A stretch of DNA of 64,000 bases, from positions 1-64,000 of the forward strand of contig PSQN01000010.1 in the NCBI GenBank assembly GCA_002989075.1, read 5' to 3'. This stretch comes from Arthonia radiata (lineage: Eukaryota > Ascomycota > Arthoniomycetes > Arthoniales > Arthoniaceae). Made by a program: the position numbers and the translations under genes. The notes beneath the pieces were generated by a model. It saw only the letters and a program-made list of their open reading frames with translations, was not told the origin of the DNA and ran no database searches. Shown here in pieces: positions 58,409 through 64,000 of this stretch (position 1 is its first letter; every line of letters starts with the position of its first letter).

Positions 58409-59017
58409 ATGGCATCGCTGACAACCTACACTGTCCCAGGCTTTCTGGAGTATGGCGCAGATGCCACAACCTCGATGTTACAGTCCTACAAGTTCGACGT
58501 TCCGCCGTTCCACCAGAAGCTGGTGCACCACACCAAGCTTGGCACCTTGGAAGTTGAAGCAGAAGTCTCTGTTTGGTCGTTGATACGCCTTTCCCTTGAC
58601 CCATCAACTCTTCGGCAGGAACTTCTGGATCTCATTGCATCATATGGCGGAGAGCGAGGCATACACACTCAAAGAATCGCATGCTGGTTTGGCACAATGG
58701 ACGAGGGGGGACGTGCCGAAAGCGACAAGCAAGCAACAGTACGACTGCAGCTATCCTCCCCGGAAGTCGAGTATTGCTTGTCATGCATCTACCGCAGTAC
58801 ATGGTGGAACAAGCGCATACGACCGCAGCGATACATACACCGAAGCGACAAACTCTGCGAACAAACCAGGCGCTTCATCGACTTTCTGCACGTCAAGCTC
58901 GAAGCAGCGGTGCCGGCCCTAGTCGCAGAACGCTCAACGGAGGCTGAGTGCAAAAGTCGTCTCGCCGATGGCACATGGCCGAGCCTTTTCACAGAGACAG
59001 TTGATGTTGTGGTCTAG
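58409..59017 (+). CDS. Hypothetical protein or last exon of the NACHT gene
   Basis: An open frame of 202 residues starts MASLTTYTVPGFLEYGADA, 60 bp after the NACHT gene stop. It has coding-like composition and several Cys and Trp but no recognised domain. A GTAAGC at 58325, just before the NACHT stop, and a CCCAG at 58436-58440 suggest an alternative: an intron would skip the stop and make this the C-terminus of the NACHT protein. Which is true cannot be settled from sequence alone. Confidence 0.5.
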   Translation: MASLTTYTVPGFLEYGADATTSMLQSYKFDVPPFHQKLVHHTKLGTLEVEAEVSVWSLIRLSLDPSTLRQELLDLIASYGGERGIHTQRIACWFGTMDEGGRAESDKQATVRLQLSSPEVEYCLSCIYRSTWWNKRIRPQRYIHRSDKLCEQTRRFIDFLHVKLEAAVPALVAERSTEAECKSRLADGTWPSLFTETVDVVV

Positions 59018-59551
59018 TACCGCTCGTCAGCGTGTAATGTGCGGTGAAGCAATCAAAGATGGGTTTCTTCATGCACACGGCCTGCACTGTATCACGCGTC
59101 TACGTTCATCCGCCGGCCTACTCGTGGAAATACCAGACACTACGTCCACTGTGTTAACAAGGAGCTGAAGCGCAAATTGATCGTGCGTCTCTGAGAACTT
59201 GTCTCGGAATGTCAATGCGAGGCAATGCTAGCTGAGGGCACATCACTCAGTATCTTGGCTCCGGAAATTCAACTTAACAGGTTGCCCCATTCATCGGATG
59301 TGCAACAGGAAGCGAGGTGCTCGCCCTGAGGGCGTTCGATAACGATGTCGGCCCTCGATAGCTTTGGGACAAGGACAAGAGCCCAGGCCCCAGGCCAGCC
59401 ACCCGCGAGCGGCATTACGACAGACAATCAGAAACTGGCGCAATTCGCTTCGATAGCGTCTTGAGACCATATCAATACATGCAGAGGCTGCAAATTCACC
59501 CTGGGGCATCCATTTTCTTCACGATTCAACCCTATCCTTTCGCCCTGACAC
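59018..59551. other. Intergenic, no gene recognised
   Basis: No coding text is seen on either strand. It separates the NACHT locus from the NmrA-like gene, which ends at 59552 on the minus strand. Confidence 0.4.
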
Positions 59552-60529
59552 TTATCCCTTGTTTTGCCACTCCCCACCCTTCCTTATCGTCACATCAAAC
59601 GCCTCTGGCTCCCTGCCCAGAATCTCCCCCAACGCCGGACTCACCACCGCGCACTCACCCGCCTTGATGCCTTCGAACGCCGTCGCCCAACTCCCCACTA
59701 ACTCATCATCACCCCCAAACACCGTCCGGTTCCCCGGCAACTTCACATACTCCTCCACACCCACCGGCACAAGCCTCAACGACCTCCCCGCAGCTTTCGA
59801 CAACACCTCCACCGTCTCCCTCAGCGTCCACACCTTCGGCCCAGTCAACAATACAATCTCATCCCGATACCTAAACGCCCCCGGATCATCCGCCGTCGCA
59901 ACCTCCGCAATCAAACGCGCGCTCGCCTCCCCCAACTCATCCCTCTTCGCCCACGCCACGCCCGGCTCGGACCCATCATGCGGCACCCGCACCTCCCTCA
60001 CAGCCGGATCGCCCATATCGAAGAACCCCGTATAAATCGGGAAACTCTCACTGTACAACCCCTCCCGAATAGCAGTGAAACTAAAGTCTCCCCCGCTCTC
60101 CCCCGCTAGCTTCGACAAGTAAGCCTCCGTATCCAAATGCGCCTGCATAACCACTGCCTTACTCTCCTTCCCTTTGGCCCCAGCGTAACCGAGCGACGAG
60201 TAAAACACGTGCTTGACGCCTGCTTTGCGCGCTGCGTCGATTGCGGGGAGTTGGACCGAGAGGCGGTAGTGGTGGACATGGGAGGGGTAGGAGATTAGGA
60301 AGAGGATTTCGGAGCCGTGGAAGGCGTGTGAGAGGTCCTCTGGGGTGGACTCGTAGGATGCGGTGAGGGTGCGGGGATTGTGGGTTAGGAGGTCGGAGGG
60401 GGTTTTGGAGGGGTGCCGCGAGATGAGGGTGATGGAGGGGTGGTGGGCGGGCGGGATGAGGGTGAGGAGGTGCGTGGTTGTTGAGGTGCCGAGGGCGCCG
60501 GTGGCGGGGAAGATTGCTATTGGTTTCAT
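59552..60529 (-). CDS. NmrA-like / NAD(P)-binding Rossmann protein
   Basis: A single exon of 325 residues. The N-terminal dinucleotide-binding loop is IFPATGALGTSTTTHLL (GxxGxxG-like), followed by SRHPSKTPSDL (an Arg that may select NADP), then EILFLISYPSHVHHYRLSVQLPAIDAARKAGVKHVFYSSLGYAG, the typical fourth to fifth strand pattern of NmrA/SDR-a7 proteins. The IREGLYSESFPIY and AKRDELGEASARLIAE segments are also family-typical. Members are redox sensors or quinone reductases; NmrA itself is a nitrogen-metabolite regulator, but this one is closer to the general group. No intron. Confidence 0.88.
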   Translation of the reverse strand: MKPIAIFPATGALGTSTTTHLLTLIPPAHHPSITLISRHPSKTPSDLLTHNPRTLTASYESTPEDLSHAFHGSEILFLISYPSHVHHYRLSVQLPAIDAARKAGVKHVFYSSLGYAGAKGKESKAVVMQAHLDTEAYLSKLAGESGGDFSFTAIREGLYSESFPIYTGFFDMGDPAVREVRVPHDGSEPGVAWAKRDELGEASARLIAEVATADDPGAFRYRDEIVLLTGPKVWTLRETVEVLSKAAGRSLRLVPVGVEEYVKLPGNRTVFGGDDELVGSWATAFEGIKAGECAVVSPALGEILGREPEAFDVTIRKGGEWQNKG

Positions 60530-61205
60530 TGTCTTGGTGTGGTAGGTAGAGGTTGAGTTGGCTGTCGATGGGTTTGGGTGGGTAGGTAGACCAGTAGCCT
60601 TGGGGCAAGGGGCCGATGCAGCGTCTGGGAGCTGTAGTCAATCGTTTTGTGCTTCATACATTGTCCTGGCCGACGTGTCTGTCAGCAATAGAAGCCACGA
60701 TGCGTAAGCAAAGAAGAAAAGTCTAAATTAAAGTTACGCTATTTATTTCTAAGCTTGGTTGACGGCGTGGACAGCTGTAGACCACTACCGCGCGGGTGGT
60801 TGGTGCAGCGAAGGCCGAGCTTCACCTCCGACTCCAATGAACCTCTTCTTCCAATGAACCTCTTCTCTTAGCAGAAATGTCGAGTGACCAGGAAAACTCC
60901 GAATATACCTAAGCTCTCGTTGTGTAGACGATTCGTTAGGGTGCTTGTTAAGTGTAAGGATGATCGTCCAGAATCGAGTAATGAATGTCATGCGGTCGCG
61001 ACCGCCACTATCGTGCTTCAAGTATGATGTTGGACATGTGCAAGTTGAGTGCAAGATCCAGCCTATCATCTGCGGTAGGAGATCGGGTTGTACATGGGCG
61101 GGGAACAGCATCTTACACATTGTATCCGGAACATCTCCCAGCGGCTACTTCGTTTATGCAATCCTCTTATCTGGGAGAGAAATCTGCTACTCAGGCTGAG
61201 CGTAC
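60530..61205. other. Intergenic, no gene recognised
   Basis: This region contains the upstream flank of the NmrA-like gene and nothing else recognisable. A short direct repeat, ATGAACCTCTTCTTCCA / ATGAACCTCTTCTC, lies near 60837-60870. Confidence 0.4.
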
Positions 61206-62289
61206 TTGGTGAGGTTACCACAACAGAGAATGCAACCGATAAAGGGAGTTGCGGTTGCTACCAGGGTGTTGCGATTGGTGCAATTCTTTGATCAAATCGG
61301 CCGTGATTACAGAGGCAGAAGATTTGGTGACTTGTGGGGTGATTTAATTTATCTCACTGGGCTCGTTGACACAGACGCAATCGAGACGACGGAATGGAAC
61401 ATTAATTGTTGGACGAATGCAGAAGTCCTCGAATGGAAGACATCCTATATCGCACGCTGCAACTCCATAAGCGTAGGTGTAAGTGCATGCCTCCTCTCAG
61501 CATGATTATCAAGCTAACAGCTGTTGGGAGGCCGCCATCTTCGCAAGCGTCAGCATTACCAGCCTGCAGCTTCCCAACATGGATTAAGCTCATTGGTCCG
61601 CTCGCGCCTTCCTTTCCTCCAGCATGGGCCTCGGAGCGATGGCTTCGCTCAACGCTACGTTGCTTCAACGCCAGGTTGCATCTTGCAATGATGCCACGGC
61701 AATTCGACTGTGGCTAAGCAACGGCAAGAGACAAACCCGTGAGAGGCACGTCAGATGGGAACGTCACGGGGTCGACCAAGGGTTCCTACCGGTAATGCCA
61801 TTGGAGAGCTCGATCTCGGCATGGTCTGCCTCGGAAGCACCAGTCCGACTTCTCTATCTCGCCTTTTATTTCTTCATCATCGGTTTTGGCCTCTATCTTC
61901 TATTTCTTTTCCTATGGTCTGAGGGGGGACCATCCATCGAACAACGCAAGGTCTTAGTCTTTTTCACGGTCGTCGTGGGCGGTGCCTTCATCCATAACAA
62001 CCTGCTTAGCGTCCTCAGAGCGACTGATGCCAAGGCAGTCAAGGAGAACTTTCCAGCCTTACTATGGGGCATCAGGAAACACCCGGGGCTGGTAGAACTT
62101 GAAGTCCAGCTGGAAAAGGTGCAGGAAATGCAGGCAAACCTGAGCTCTCAACTCGATCATCGACGGTCAAACGAACAAGAACGAGAAGGCTTTGTTCCTT
62201 CAGAGGCGTCGGAACCCCCACCAACGGGTGCAGGAGCTGCACCGCAACAGTGGACTACTGGTACTTCCGAGGTTCAAGTCGCTGTGTGA
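61206..62289 (+). pseudogene. Fungal multi-span membrane protein of unknown function, possibly decayed
   Basis: Two coding blocks resemble a fungal family of unknown membrane proteins. Block 1 (to about 61480) ends WTNAEVLEWKTSYIARCNSISVG at a GTGTAAGT donor. After an intron ending GGGAG near 61531, block 2 reads AAIFASVSITSLQLPNMD, then an in-frame TAA at 61585-61587, then AHWSARAFLSSS, SIRLWLSNGK-like text and two membrane segments (about 61845-61920 and 61950-62010), ending with a coiled segment and a Pro/Gly-rich tail (stop at 62287-62289). Family logic expects the text to run through the TAA, and no splice solution was found, so the gene is probably broken, or a shorter protein starts at ATG 61624. 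The 5' end is unknown. Confidence 0.45.
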
Positions 62290-63090
62290 GACCAGACTAT
62301 GGAAGACCAGGGTTGAGTTGATCATATGGGGAACCGTGGACGGCAGAGTACGCACGTTGCACTGGCAGATATGTTAGTTTTGAAGCCCCGCGATTTGCGT
62401 GCCTAAGACGAGCCCGGGGGCCTATAGAACACAGCAAATGCCAAATGAGGGCTTGTCGGCGTCAAAAACAATAGAAATCGTCAGAAGTCTGAGGATTCTG
62501 GAAGCTGCAAGCGTTACAAACCTCGCCGGTAAGCATCTCGTAAGCAGCGAGTAGAGACACGTTTGGTCTTAGCGATCGGCGTTGTGCTTGTCAAACTTGA
62601 GAAGGCTAGGAGTTTGAGAATGCCGTGAATTGGAGCATCGAAAAGTCAGTGTTGACCTTATCATGTATCGCTGTCTCCTTGTTGTCTTGCAAAACCAGAT
62701 ATCAATCGGGAGTTTTTAAAAGTGTATTGGTGTAGTCTAGTAAGATTCAGCCCAGGAAAGCCAGACTGCCGGTAACCAGTGAAATAATTTGGATGAGCGC
62801 TGCCGCGTGGCTGATTAGACGCCCACACGAGCACGTTCGTTCGAAGCCTGAAATGCGTTGCGAAAAGATATCCTGTCATGTCCTCGAGAATCAGGGGTGA
62901 AACAAGGCTTGGCATTGTCACGTGTCAAATGACTCGAGGTGAGACCCGATACCACCTCATGCGATGGATAAACAGACCACCGCGCATCATCAGCAGAGGC
63001 TTCGCTAAATCGACATCTCATCCCACGGGGAGCTATCGTCAATCGCATACAGCTTATTACATCCGGGCTCGCTGCCTCACCCTCGCGACC
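62290..63090. other. Intergenic, no gene recognised
   Basis: No recognisable coding sequence on either strand. The last 200 bp is presumably the SHR3 promoter. Confidence 0.4.
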
Positions 63091-63884
63091 ATGGCAAAGG
63101 CCAGTCCCTTCGCAAGCTTCCTGATCATAGGATGTAAGTCGCCAGAAACGCATGTACTTGTCCACATCCATCTTACTAACGCTCCGCAGCAACATGCTTC
63201 TTCCTCGGCATACTCTTCTCCAACCTCCCATATGACTACTACGTCCTCTGGTCGAATCCGCCAGCAGACTCCCTCGTCCGAGCGTCGCTCCTCCAAGGCA
63301 ACTACACCATCACGCAGCCCGCATCCGATCCCGCGCGCGAACCCTACCTTCAGCTCCTCGAGTCGCATCTGCGCTTCCTGCACCAAGCGCCGCCGATCAT
63401 CTCCCGCATACTGCACATTATGATCGGCACGGGCATCCTCGGTCTGCTGATGAAGCTGTATAAGCCGTCTGAGGCGAACATGCTGTTTGATGGCGCGAGC
63501 CTGGTTTTGTATGTTTGCGCCGTCGCGGTCTACGTGTCGAATGTTGTCAAGGGCTTGCGCATTGTCACGGCAGGCGCGTATGGCGACCTGTCAACGTTCT
63601 CAGAGACTGAAAAACAAGAAGTCGGCGATGTCGACCCGAACGATCTGGTCGGACGTGAAGACAGTCTGAAGGTGATGGCTGCTAGTAATACCATCCTTGC
63701 GCTTGTGTTGATGGGCGTGCTCGTGCTGCAGGCTGGGCAGTGGTATGCGCAGCGCAAGGAAGCGCAAGAGGTAGAAGAGATGGACAAGGTCGCCGCGGCG
63801 AAGGAGAAGAAGCGTGAAGAGGGCGGCAGTGGCCGGAAAGTTGAGGGCGTGAAGGGCGGTGGCGAGGGGAAGAAGAGACAGTAA
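63091..63884 (+). CDS. SHR3: Shr3 family amino acid permease chaperone (ER)
   Basis: Exons 63091-63133 and 63190-63884 (56-bp intron GTAAGT...CGCAG) give 245 residues. The start MAKASPFASFLIIGSTCFFLG, then ILFSNLPYDYYVLWS, is diagnostic of Shr3. Four membrane segments are visible (about residues 8-28, 88-108, 118-136 and 175-193), followed by a Lys/Glu/Gly-rich cytosolic tail (MDKVAAAKEKKREEGG...GEGKKRQ). Shr3 is an ER packaging chaperone that keeps amino acid permeases from aggregating before COPII export. The ATG has a good context (GCGACCATGG). Confidence 0.95.
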
Positions 63885-64000
63885 GATGCATGTGAATATA
63901 AAGTTGATATATGTCACTTTTAGGACAGCAATCACAGTCTTTTTTTCTTCTTGGTGTTGGGCAAGAGGTGGATCCGAGCAGGCATTCATGACATTCAGCG

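Noticed and set aside
60159-60641. 160-residue minus-strand frame overlapping the NmrA-like gene start
   Set aside because: Pro/His-rich shadow frame; the Rossmann motifs are in the other frame.

Overview
This window looks like a chromosome segment of a filamentous ascomycete (Pezizomycotina, probably a dothideomycete). The evidence is short introns (about 50-90 bp) with GTRNGT donors, fungus-specific families (NACHT-type STAND protein, HET-like protein, fungal BTB and vWA proteins, Shr3, Izh3, secreted PhoD and GH79 enzymes), and an AT-rich block of old LTR retrotransposons whose changes are nearly all transitions, as expected from repeat-induced point mutation (RIP). The species cannot be named from the sequence alone.

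Left part, 1-18.66 kb: the window opens inside a piece of 18S rRNA gene (minus strand, 1-225), nearly free of mutation, that stops abruptly against AT-rich DNA. Then comes a nest of Ty3/Gypsy fossils: a very old element (about 226-5600) with a solo LTR of another family inserted in it (1517-2023, perfect 5-bp target-site duplication); a second old chromodomain Gypsy element (5782-17737); and, inside that, a younger Gypsy element with 196-bp LTRs (8430-16092) carrying antisense coding-like sequence before its 3' LTR. An inverted piece of the solo-LTR family follows (17739-18007). None of the elements looks whole. Base composition changes sharply at about 18.66 kb.

Transition zone, 18.7-23.4 kb: two decayed host genes, a CorA-like cation transporter and a HET-like membrane protein, with a 15-bp minisatellite between them.

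Gene-rich part, 23.4-64 kb: a small ribonucleotide reductase regulator of the Spd1/Dif1 type with three MluI cell-cycle boxes just upstream; a GH79 glycosidase; the geranylgeranyltransferase I beta subunit; a THOC5-like mRNA-export protein; a dienelactone hydrolase; a 3-beta-hydroxysteroid dehydrogenase (Erg26-like); an Izh3-type PAQR receptor; a thioesterase-like protein; a BTB protein; a vWA protein; a GNAT acetyltransferase; a mitochondrial PP2C phosphatase (Ptc6-like); an SGNH/sialate-O-acetylesterase-like protein; TCTP with a telomere-motif promoter element; a secreted PhoD phosphatase; a NACHT STAND protein; an NmrA-like protein; a decayed membrane protein; and the amino-acid-permease chaperone Shr3. 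These are mostly unrelated housekeeping and accessory genes on both strands, not a pathway cluster. Two sets of diverged tandem repeats (about 180 bp and 163 bp units) lie in intergenic DNA. Exon boundaries were worked out by eye from splice signals, frame and family similarity. No tRNA gene was recognised.
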